From: Phycisphaerae bacterium | GTDB lineage: Bacteria; Planctomycetota; Phycisphaerae; Sedimentisphaerales; Anaerohalosphaeraceae | Direction: 5' to 3' | Assembly: GCA_021736615.1 (NCBI GenBank) | Contig: JAIPFN010000039.1 | Span: 1 to 6,785 of the forward strand | DNA: 6,785 nucleotides | In this document: positions 1-6,305 of the stretch, piece after piece | Layout of the letters: each line of letters starts with the position of its first letter | Position numbering within the stretch: position 1 is the first letter of the stretch | Program-made: the position numbers and the translations under genes | Notes under the pieces: model-generated | Told to the model about the DNA's origin: nothing | Seen by the model: the letters and a program-made list of their open reading frames with translations, nothing else | Databases searched by the model: none

Positions 1-896
1 GGAGGGATCGAACCGTGGAGCTTGCCGTCAGGCGTCAGGTCGGACACGCCGTGACCAAAGGTGCCATACATACTCTGCCCCTTGGCTAGACTGACAGTAT
101 ATTGATTGATTGCGTGCAGCACTTCCTTGTCGCCGGTTCGAAGGTAATACTCGCAGAGGAACAGATTCTTGTAGCCCCAATCCCAGACTACCATCCCTTT
201 CTTCAGTTCCAGTTTCAGCGTCTTGGGCCCGATCTCGCGGGCAAACGCCTGAAGCTTGGGCAGATACTCCGCCTTACCGGTTGAAAGCAGGGCCAGTCCA
301 TTGATGGCGCCCCAGAGATTGTTCTCTAGCGGTTCCTTCTCAAGATGCTTGCAGGCGTCTTCAAATATTCGTCTCGACTTTGGGCATCTATATGGAGCGG
401 TATTGCTATAGTTACCCATAACCTTCAACTTCAGTTCGACGTCCATATTTTTGCCCCCGCGCCATATCTTAAGCTTCAAAATGCCGAGGTTTATATTCTT
501 CTCGGCTTCTGTAATAGCCATGCCGATACTCTTGCGGGCATCGTCGGTGAACAGCTTGTCACCGACACCTAAAATAACGTCGTTAACCTTAATCACCCCG
601 TCAGCGGGAGACTTCGCCCCGACATGGGTAACCAGTATCTGGCGGCTGGCTGTTGTCGTCCGCCCCTGTACGCTATCCAGATAGTTGGCCGGCTTTGTAT
701 AGATCCAACCACGAAGCCCGGTGGGGCCAAGGTTATAAGTGCCTTGCTTCAGATCGATTTCTTTCGTTTCGATCTTAGTCAGATCCGGCGGATCATTCGG
801 CCCTGCGGCAGGTGAGACGCCGGTCATCAAAGAGACAGCAACAAAAGCGGTGACAAGAAACATGGAAGTAATCTGACTCAATTTTCTATTCTTCAT
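1..896 (-). CDS. Exported PDZ-domain protein resembling DUF6288 (3' end beyond window)
   Basis: This is an open frame of 298 codons without a stop, running off the left edge, so only the N-terminal part is visible. It starts at an ATG (896-894) with AAGGA about ten bases upstream (907-911). Residues 1-31 form a Sec-type signal peptide: basic MKNRK, a hydrophobic stretch around 12-27, then SPAAG. Residues about 54-160 read as a PDZ-like domain, with GPTGLRGWIY at 57-66, ILVTHVG at 87-93 and SPADGVIKVNDVILGVG at 96-112. The phrase VMGNYSNTAPY (159-169) follows. The rest is helical and aromatic-rich (WDWGYKNLFL, GTFGHGVSD), recalling alpha/alpha-barrel folds. From memory this pattern matches DUF6288 proteins of planctomycetes and relatives, whose function is unknown. 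The gene lies 95 nt after the GH95 gene on the same strand, suggesting a role in extracytoplasmic glycan use (inference). Family assignment is fairly likely; function is open. Confidence 0.8.
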   Translation of the reverse strand, partial: MKNRKLSQITSMFLVTAFVAVSLMTGVSPAAGPNDPPDLTKIETKEIDLKQGTYNLGPTGLRGWIYTKPANYLDSVQGRTTTASRQILVTHVGAKSPADGVIKVNDVILGVGDKLFTDDARKSIGMAITEAEKNINLGILKLKIWRGGKNMDVELKLKVMGNYSNTAPYRCPKSRRIFEDACKHLEKEPLENNLWGAINGLALLSTGKAEYLPKLQAFAREIGPKTLKLELKKGMVVWDWGYKNLFLCEYYLRTGDKEVLHAINQYTVSLAKGQSMYGTFGHGVSDLTPDGKLHGSIP

Positions 897-991
897 TTTG
901 TGTTAATCCTTAATTAAATTCTTGATTTTTAATTTGTCATTTTTATTTACAAAACTGCTAATCTACCAACTTTCTTTATTGGAGTCAAAGC

Positions 992-3598
992 TTAATTATT
1001 TGATCTGGTTAGCGTATATGTTTTCCCTGGCTGGGTTTTAAACTCGATTGATCCGTCTTTGTTGTTTTCGATCTTAACTGGTTTACCGTCTAAAGTGACC
1101 TTTACTTTTGTTTTCGGGTCGATTCGGCAGGGATGGCCCTTTTTGGATAAAACTTCTACTTGTGTGATCTTTCCGCCAGTCCATTGCATATCCAGTTCGA
1201 AGGCGCCGCGTGCGCAAAGGCCCTCGAAACGTCCTTCGCTCCAGGCTTTTGGCAGGGCAGGCAGCAGATCTATGACTCCTTCATGCGATTGCATCAGCAT
1301 CTCGGTTATGCCGGCTGTGACTCCGAAAGTTCCGTCGACCTGCGGCGTTACGAAACATTTGGAAAAGAGTTGCGAGCAGGTCTGATTCTTGATACAACCT
1401 TTGAATATCTTGTGTGCTCTTTCACCGTCATACAATCTGGCCCAGAGGCACATTTTCCATGCGTGTGAGAATCCTGTTCCGCCGTCTCCGCGTTGGTCCA
1501 GTACAGCCTTGCAGGCATCGACAAATTCAGGTGTTCGTTTAGCAGAGATGACATTGCCGGGATAGAGTCCGTACATGTGTGAAAAATGCCTGTGCTCTTT
1601 TTCCAATTGCTCGTAATCTTCGGACCACTCCTGCAGGGTGCCGTTTTTTCCTATTTGCGGAGGTACAAGCCGCCCGCGGGCGGCGAGAACTTTTTTAGCA
1701 TACTTTTCATCGCGTCCAAGCACCTTGCAGGCCTGTACGTAATAACCAAACAAATCCGTTATTATCTGCATGTCCATGCTGGATCCGTAACAGATTGTCG
1801 TAAAATAATAGTCGCCGGTAACCTCGTCATAGAAGTACCTATAGCCGGGGCCTTTGGGCGGATTTTCGGGAGAATTGGAAGGGTTGGTCACCAGCCATTT
1901 TCCGTTTGGATGTTCAACCAGAAAATCCATAAAGAAATCTACCGAACCTTTGATCACCGGGTAGACCTCCTTGAGGTAGTCCCGGTCGAGAGTATAGAGG
2001 TAATGCTCCCACAAATGTGTAGTCAGCCAGGCTCCGCCGACAGTGAATGTTCCCCAGCACGGCCCGTCCATCGGTGCGGCGACTCGCCATATATCGGTAT
2101 TCTGATGGAAGACCCAGCCATTTGCCCCATAATGCCGGCTGGCGACCTGGCTGCCCTGATCGGTTAATTCTTTGACCAGCGTTATCAGAGGCTCGGCGCA
2201 ATCAGACAGATTGCCGGTTTCTACGGGCCAGTAATTCATTTCCAGGTTGATGTTGGTTGTATATTTAGAATCCCATTTTGGGTTTTGGTCCTGATTCCAA
2301 ATGCCCTGCAGATTGGCAGCTTCGGTGCCCGGACGGGAAGACGATATTAACAAATACCTTCCAAAGTTGTAACACAGAGAAGCTATGCTGGGGTCAGTTA
2401 TCGCTTTGCCTTCTGTCGGGTCAGTATCTTGTTTCGTTCCGTCCTTGGCGTCTTTATTGAATATCAGGGGATTCATAGATCCGTCTGCCAGCCTGTTACT
2501 CTGGGATTCAGCGGCAGCGACGTCTTTTACGAAGCCTGCCATCCTCTTGTCAGTCGGAAGAAAGGAGTTGGTGGTATCGGTAAGTTTAAGCGTTGCCCGG
2601 TTATAAAAGGATTGATAGTCTTTGAGAGCAGCATCGCGAATTTGGGTATAGGACTTGTTTTTAATCTTGTCAAAAGTTTTGGTTACACGTGCGACCTGGT
2701 CGGCGCTGACATCTTTGTAATTAACGAAATTCGTAGCCGCGGCAAAATACAGGGTTACGGCATCGGCGCCGTTGATATACAATTGGTCGGCTTTAACATT
2801 CATGGTGCCGCCTTCTGGAACGGCTTTTAGTTGTGCGCGGTATCGCAGTTTACCCTCTATGCCGAGGTAGTCCGCTGATTTGCCGTTGATCATTAACCCA
2901 TCGCTGCCGATCGTATCCATCTGGAAATAATCATTACCGTAATTGGAATGGGCGGTATTGCGAACACCTCTTAGTTGCGTGCTGAACGATATTTGTCCGG
3001 GTTTATCGGCGGTCAGTCTGACTGTGATAACCTGGTCAGGGGCCGATGCGAAAACCTCGCGTCTGTATTGTACGCCATGAGCTTTGTATTCAACACAGGC
3101 GGCAGCTGTCTCAAGGTCGAGCCATCGTTTATAGTCTGTTACCTCTGCCTGGTTTTCAAAAAACAGGTGAAGGTTTCCGATGCATTGGTATTTCATCTGT
3201 TCAACGGGGTTGCCCATCATATAGCGGCCGAAAAGTTTGTGTGCCTCTACAGGTTTGCCTTCGAAGATGAGTTTCTGAATCTTTGGCAGGACTTTGGCCC
3301 CTCCCTTTACCACTGAAGAATAGGGGCCGCCCGACCACAAGGTTTCCTCATTGAGCTGGATTCTTTCTTCGCCATGAGCGCCAAATACCATAGCACCCAA
3401 TCGGCCGTTGCCGACTGGCAGAGCCTCTTGCCATTCTTTGGCGGGCGCATCATACCAGAGCAGCGATCCGGTATTGAACGTCTTTTTGTCTATACGTTCC
3501 GACAAATCCTCATTTTGTGTATAAGCCATGCAAACTTGCATGTACATGCAAATCATAGAAATTAACATACTCTTTTTCAACCATACTAAACTTGACAT
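992..3598 (-). CDS. Secreted GH95 alpha-L-fucosidase / alpha-L-galactosidase
   Basis: A glycoside hydrolase of family 95, an inverting exo-enzyme that removes terminal alpha-L-fucose or alpha-L-galactose from glycans. The 868 residues are near family length and look intact. Residues 1-25 are a signal peptide (KK at 8-9, Met-rich hydrophobic core, cleavage probably after A25). The N-terminal beta domain carries EALPVGNGRLGAMVFG and QLNEETLWSGGP. The catalytic barrel holds NIN at 449-451, followed by LEMNYWP; SPEN with E578; the HRHFSHMYGLYPG block; and VDGTFG with D755. By alignment from memory these match N421/N423, E566 (acid) and D766 of Bifidobacterium bifidum AfcA. DGTFG replaces the commoner DGNFG, and T447 sits where AfcA has a His linked to fucose specificity. 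The chosen start is the ATG at 3598, eight bases after AAGGAGG; a TTG two codons upstream is too close to it. Family is very sure; exact substrate is not. Confidence 0.95.
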   Translation of the reverse strand: MSSLVWLKKSMLISMICMYMQVCMAYTQNEDLSERIDKKTFNTGSLLWYDAPAKEWQEALPVGNGRLGAMVFGAHGEERIQLNEETLWSGGPYSSVVKGGAKVLPKIQKLIFEGKPVEAHKLFGRYMMGNPVEQMKYQCIGNLHLFFENQAEVTDYKRWLDLETAAACVEYKAHGVQYRREVFASAPDQVITVRLTADKPGQISFSTQLRGVRNTAHSNYGNDYFQMDTIGSDGLMINGKSADYLGIEGKLRYRAQLKAVPEGGTMNVKADQLYINGADAVTLYFAAATNFVNYKDVSADQVARVTKTFDKIKNKSYTQIRDAALKDYQSFYNRATLKLTDTTNSFLPTDKRMAGFVKDVAAAESQSNRLADGSMNPLIFNKDAKDGTKQDTDPTEGKAITDPSIASLCYNFGRYLLISSSRPGTEAANLQGIWNQDQNPKWDSKYTTNINLEMNYWPVETGNLSDCAEPLITLVKELTDQGSQVASRHYGANGWVFHQNTDIWRVAAPMDGPCWGTFTVGGAWLTTHLWEHYLYTLDRDYLKEVYPVIKGSVDFFMDFLVEHPNGKWLVTNPSNSPENPPKGPGYRYFYDEVTGDYYFTTICYGSSMDMQIITDLFGYYVQACKVLGRDEKYAKKVLAARGRLVPPQIGKNGTLQEWSEDYEQLEKEHRHFSHMYGLYPGNVISAKRTPEFVDACKAVLDQRGDGGTGFSHAWKMCLWARLYDGERAHKIFKGCIKNQTCSQLFSKCFVTPQVDGTFGVTAGITEMLMQSHEGVIDLLPALPKAWSEGRFEGLCARGAFELDMQWTGGKITQVEVLSKKGHPCRIDPKTKVKVTLDGKPVKIENNKDGSIEFKTQPGKTYTLTRSNN
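1669..1684. repeat. Perfect GC-only 16-bp palindrome within the GH95 gene
   Basis: GCCGCCCGCGGGCGGC is fully self-complementary and made only of G and C, in a gene that is otherwise of moderate GC. It encodes AARGR around residues 639-643, just before the conserved PPQIGKNG segment. No stop or frame disruption is present. It may be chance, or a recognition site for a DNA-binding or modification enzyme. Confidence 0.5.
3536..3551. repeat. Perfect 16-bp palindrome TTGCATGTACATGCAA inside the GH95 signal-peptide codons
   Basis: The 16 bases are fully self-complementary. A further ATGCAA at 3528-3533 forms a second inverted pair with TTGCAT at 3536-3541, across a 2-bp gap. The palindrome lies about 50 bp inside the GH95 gene and encodes part of the Met-rich signal peptide (CMYMQ). 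It could be an operator downstream of a promoter, or simply a result of repeated Met-Tyr-Met codons. Confidence 0.45.
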
Positions 3599-3606
3599 GT
3601 ACAATG

Positions 3607-3613
3607 CCTCCTT
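3607..3613 (-). promoter_or_regulatory. Strong Shine-Dalgarno that fixes the GH95 start
   Basis: On the minus strand this reads AAGGAGG, a near-perfect anti-16S match and the strongest ribosome binding site in the window. It ends eight bases before the ATG at 3598 but only two bases before the in-frame TTG at 3604, so it favours the ATG. The other genes here have only weak or purine-rich sites, suggesting the GH95 mRNA is translated efficiently and perhaps from its own promoter. Confidence 0.8.
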
Positions 3614-3639
3614 ATTTTATATATTAATATTTTATTCTC

Positions 3640-3655
3640 AGATAAGCATGTATCT
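3640..3655. repeat. Inverted repeat in the GH95 leader (AGATA-n6-TATCT)
   Basis: Five-base arms AGATA/TATCT flank a 6-bp centre in the AT-rich gap upstream of the GH95 gene, about 42 bp before its ATG. On the plus strand it contains GCATGTA, which also occurs in the palindrome at 3536-3551, and ACATGT recurs at 3595-3600 by the start codon. The 127 bp between the Gfo/Idh stop and the GH95 Shine-Dalgarno region shows no convincing terminator. A T-run at 3656-3661 on the minus strand has no stem before it. An operator or promoter here is plausible but unproven. Confidence 0.3.
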
Positions 3656-3731
3656 AAAAAAGCCGCGAAACACCATTTTCCACCAGAGTATCAATTATGG
3701 GATGGAATTTCAATAAACTAAACTCTATTTT

Positions 3732-4979
3732 TTAAAGATCGTATTGCGGGACCTTCATCCATTGGCCGTCTTTTAGTGCGGACTTATGAGCTATTACTCC
3801 CGACATGGTCATATTAAGTGCGTCGCTTATATCTACGGCCGGTTTTTTGTCCAGTAGAATTGATTCGATGAAGTTGTTTGTGAGATGTCCGTGGGAACCT
3901 CCGTGGCCTCCGCCCTGGACGCCGGGGGGAAGTGGCGGGCGGTTAGTGTTTATTTTCATATCAATCGACTTCTGGCCATAGACGCGTCCCTGCTCGCCGT
4001 GTGCGTTTCTCATGTCCCAGCTGACTGCTATGCGTGACATTCCGCCTTCGCTTGTTTTGAATAGTGCCACTTCGGTACCGAACGGGTTATTGTAATCATT
4101 GTTTTGCGGCTGGAGTACAGGATGGATGCTGGGCATGCCGAGGCAGGACACGTCGGTCAGGCGGCCTCCGCTGATCGCGACATAGAATGCAGTAGAATGG
4201 GTTGGGTACCACATTGGCACAAGGCCTTTTCGCCATCCGTTTTTGTCGATTTTTCCGTTTTTTGGATTGAAGCTTGCCAGTTGCTCTGCGCTGTCATGGT
4301 AATACTCGCCTTCTGAGTAGATCAGTTTTCCGAATGTACCGGCCTGGTAGAGCTGCCTGTTAGCGTAGGTGTAAGCATGGAAGGCGGATGTTTCGTTCAT
4401 CATGTATTTTTTGCCGCTCTTTTTGACAGCATTAAATAATTTTTCAGCGTCTTCTTCGGCTTGAAAACCAAACACGGCGGGTACCGCCGACACAACATGC
4501 TTGTCATGATTTAGCGCCATAATTGCCAAACGTGCATGGCTCGGGGCATCAGTGGCAATATAGATCGCTTCTATACTTTTGTCCTTGATCATCTCTTCGC
4601 AGGAGGGGTAGGTCTTTTTTGCACCAACCGCTTTTGCCAGGGCCACGCAACGGGCGGGATCAAGATCTGTGGCGGCAACGACCTGGACATTTGGGTGATT
4701 TTGATAGAAAAACTGAGCACCGAATTGGCATAAGCCGAATCCGGCGATGCCGACGCGTACTTTGCGAGTTGAAAACGGCTGCCATTTGTCACTTTTGCTG
4801 GTTTTTGCGTTTTGTTTTTCGAAACCTGCGATAATATTGCCTTTTGCATCTCTTGGCAGATCGTCGGCTTTTGCAAATAACTCAGAAGCACCGATCCCCA
4901 AAGCACCCATGGCGGCACTGGCAGTACCTAGTCCGCAAATGAAATCTCTACGAGTATTTGATTTGTTATTTTTTTTCAT
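3732..4979 (-). CDS. Tat-exported Gfo/Idh/MocA-family oxidoreductase, EKP motif replaced by AVP
   Basis: A 415-residue NAD(P)-dependent oxidoreductase-like protein of the Gfo/Idh/MocA superfamily, whose members oxidise, reduce or epimerise sugars and in GH109 cleave glycosides through an NAD intermediate. A twin-arginine signal, TRRDFICGLG (9-18) plus an Ala/Gly-rich core to about 36, implies folded export to the periplasm. The Rossmann fold begins at VRVGIAGFGLCQFG (74-87), where the third Gly of GxGxxG is Q85. D105 at the end of the second strand suggests NAD preference. The usual EKP motif reads AVP at 165-167 (KHVVSAVPAVFG), so the conserved Lys is missing. YPTHS with H261 occupies the expected substrate-site histidine region. 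The C-terminus has the GGSHGHLTNNF segment and ends KVPQYDL. In-frame codons upstream hold no other start before a stop, so the ATG is fixed. It begins 44 nt after the pseudopilin gene and precedes the GH95 gene. Reaction and substrate are unknown. Confidence 0.9.
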   Translation of the reverse strand: MKKNNKSNTRRDFICGLGTASAAMGALGIGASELFAKADDLPRDAKGNIIAGFEKQNAKTSKSDKWQPFSTRKVRVGIAGFGLCQFGAQFFYQNHPNVQVVAATDLDPARCVALAKAVGAKKTYPSCEEMIKDKSIEAIYIATDAPSHARLAIMALNHDKHVVSAVPAVFGFQAEEDAEKLFNAVKKSGKKYMMNETSAFHAYTYANRQLYQAGTFGKLIYSEGEYYHDSAEQLASFNPKNGKIDKNGWRKGLVPMWYPTHSTAFYVAISGGRLTDVSCLGMPSIHPVLQPQNNDYNNPFGTEVALFKTSEGGMSRIAVSWDMRNAHGEQGRVYGQKSIDMKINTNRPPLPPGVQGGGHGGSHGHLTNNFIESILLDKKPAVDISDALNMTMSGVIAHKSALKDGQWMKVPQYDL

Positions 4980-5023
4980 GAATTCGATGCCTTTTAAATA
5001 TAATTGATTATATCATCTATTTT

Positions 5024-5800
5024 TTAATAGCCGAGTTCACCATATACACCCCTTTGAAGTCGATGGAGATCCTCGTTTTCGTCCTGGCCGGGACGATCAA
5101 TCATTCTGGCGATTCCGTTGGTCTGCAAGGCCCGCTCGAAGCTCTCCTTTGCGAGTTCGACAGTCAGTTCCATATTTGTCCATTTCCAGGATTCGGCATG
5201 TCCGTCTGCAAAGCTCAAAGTGGTACCGTTGCTGTGTCTCCAGTTCGGGATGTTGCTCCACTTGGATACATTATAAGGCAATGTAAACTGAGCATCGAAG
5301 TCTACGCCTACGTTGTCCATGAAAACAATTCTGGAGGAAGTGTTTTTTACCTGGCTGATTTTTTCGAAGTTTGGAGCACCTAAATTTTGAGGTGTGTTCC
5401 AGCAATTAACAATAGCATAGGTTCTAAGTCCCTCTTTGTCCCTTGAAGTCGGGCATTTATAGACATCTATGCTTCTGGCGTATTCGAAAAGTGCACCTTT
5501 CTCGATCCGGTCCTGCTGAGTTTTGAGGTCATAGTTGTAGTAGTTCCAGCCTGTCCAGCCCTTTGGCGGGTCGAATTCGTCGGCTCGGCATTGAACGATT
5601 TTGTCTTCGTTTGCGCCTGCGTACATGATCCATGCCAGTGTTAATTGCTTAAGATTGCTGGAACAGGATATTCGCTGGGCGACTTCTTTGGCTTTTTTCA
5701 GCGATGGCATTAGGATAGCCAGCAGTAAAGCGATGATGGCGATTACTACAAGCAACTCAATCAATGTGAATGCGTTTTGTTTCTTACAGCCTGTACTCAT
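5024..5800 (-). CDS. Type II secretion-like pseudopilin, H-X9-DG family
   Basis: A 258-residue prepilin-type protein. Residues 1-10 form a short basic leader (CKKQNA). The prepilin peptidase site is A10|F11, followed by [16 protein letters not shown] with the conserved Glu at mature position 5 (E15). The hydrophobic helix runs to about 31 and continues as [12 protein letters not shown]. The C-terminal domain is soluble, with the H-X9-DG motif at H189 to D199-G200 ([14 protein letters not shown]). The tail ends [11 protein letters not shown], a closing seen in Phycisphaerae-type members from memory. Such proteins occur in many copies in planctomycetes, often next to sugar-degradation genes; their role is unproven, with surface assembly or substrate capture proposed. 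The start is fixed by an in-frame TAA (5816-5818) six codons upstream with no other start between. The ribosome site is weak. It lies 29 nt after the DUF151 gene and 44 nt before the Gfo/Idh gene. Confidence 0.93.
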   Translation of the reverse strand: MSTGCKKQNAFTLIELLVVIAIIALLLAILMPSLKKAKEVAQRISCSSNLKQLTLAWIMYAGANEDKIVQCRADEFDPPKGWTGWNYYNYDLKTQQDRIEKGALFEYARSIDVYKCPTSRDKEGLRTYAIVNCWNTPQNLGAPNFEKISQVKNTSSRIVFMDNVGVDFDAQFTLPYNVSKWSNIPNWRHSNGTTLSFADGHAESWKWTNMELTVELAKESFERALQTNGIARMIDRPGQDENEDLHRLQRGVYGELGY

Positions 5801-5829
5801 TTGATTTTCATTTCTTTAAACAATTTTGT

Positions 5830-6222
5830 TTATAGTTTTTCAAATACCTGCTCGTCTACGTAGAATGGTACTTTCAGGCCTACTCCCAGTGCCATTGCGT
5901 CTGAGGGGCGGCAGTCTATGTTTATTGTTTTGCCGTTCTGGTTTATTACCAGGTTCGCGTAGAATGTGTGGTCGCTGAGGTCTGTTATTACTATTTTTGT
6001 GAGGACTCCGCCCATGTCGTGTATGAGGTTTGCGAGGAGGTCGTGGGTTAGCGGTCTCGGGTAGGTTACGCCTTTGAGGCGGTGGTCGATTGCGAGGATC
6101 TCGGGCATTCCGATGACCATTGGAAAGAAGCGGCGTTCGCCTTCGGTTTCTTTGAGGACGATGACCTGCTGAGCGACTGTTTCGTTTATTATGATCTTTG
6201 ATATTTCAACAGCAATTTCCAT
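5830..6222 (-). CDS. Bifunctional nuclease (BFN/DUF151) domain protein
   Basis: A 130-residue cytoplasmic protein made of one BFN domain and little else. Family landmarks in order are FFPMVIGMPEILAIDHRLKG (32-51), RPLTHDLLANLI (56-67), ITDLSDHTFYANLVI (79-93) and IDCRPSDAMALGVG (102-115), closing with VPFYVDE. Plant members were reported to have both RNase and DNase activity, and a Thermotoga maritima homologue has a known structure; the bacterial role is unsettled. An in-frame TAA sits directly before the ATG, so the start is certain. The upstream ribosome site (GAAAG) is weak. The gene follows valS by 82 nt and ends 29 nt before the pseudopilin gene, so it may share a transcript with either. 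Length and motifs look complete. The family call is firm; activity in this organism is inferred only. Confidence 0.93.
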   Translation of the reverse strand: MEIAVEISKIIINETVAQQVIVLKETEGERRFFPMVIGMPEILAIDHRLKGVTYPRPLTHDLLANLIHDMGGVLTKIVITDLSDHTFYANLVINQNGKTINIDCRPSDAMALGVGLKVPFYVDEQVFEKL

Positions 6223-6256
6223 TTATGATCTTTCAGTCATATTCGGTTTTTTATCG

Positions 6257-6272
6257 GGGAGCTTGCGCTCCC
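6257..6272 (-). other. GC-rich stem-loop with GNRA tetraloop between valS and the BFN gene
   Basis: On the minus strand GGGAGC-GCAA-GCTCCC forms a perfect 6-bp stem with a GCAA (GNRA-type) loop, 33 nt after the valS stop. The bases after the stem are CGATAAAAAACC, with no U-run, so it is not a textbook intrinsic terminator in the direction of the genes. It may stabilise or process the transcript, act as a weak terminator, or belong to a dispersed repeat family. Confidence 0.5.
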
Positions 6273-6305
6273 GCGCTTTTATGGTGCGTTTGTGTTGTTA
6301 AACGG

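Noticed and set aside
102..815. Several short overlapping plus-strand frames at the left edge
   Set aside because: They are antisense to a continuous minus-strand frame with a signal peptide and PDZ domain, which explains the whole stretch.
1586..2167. Plus-strand open frame of 193 codons inside the GH95 gene
   Set aside because: It is antisense to the conserved catalytic barrel, has no recognisable motif or ribosome site, and the minus-strand reading is a complete known family.
2429..2830. Plus-strand open frame of 133 codons
   Set aside because: Antisense shadow of GH95, with no signal, domain or ribosome site of its own.
3521..3598. Lipoprotein signal on the GH95 protein (Cys at 17 and 23)
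   Set aside because: The residues before each Cys (SMI-C, MQV-C) do not fit a lipobox; a Sec signal cleaved after A25 fits better.
3599..3604. TTG at 3604 as the GH95 start
   Set aside because: It lies only two bases after AAGGAGG, too close for normal initiation; the ATG at 3598 has ideal spacing and keeps a normal signal peptide.
3656..3731. Intrinsic terminator after the Gfo/Idh gene
   Set aside because: A minus-strand T-run is present at 3656-3661 but no stable stem precedes it.
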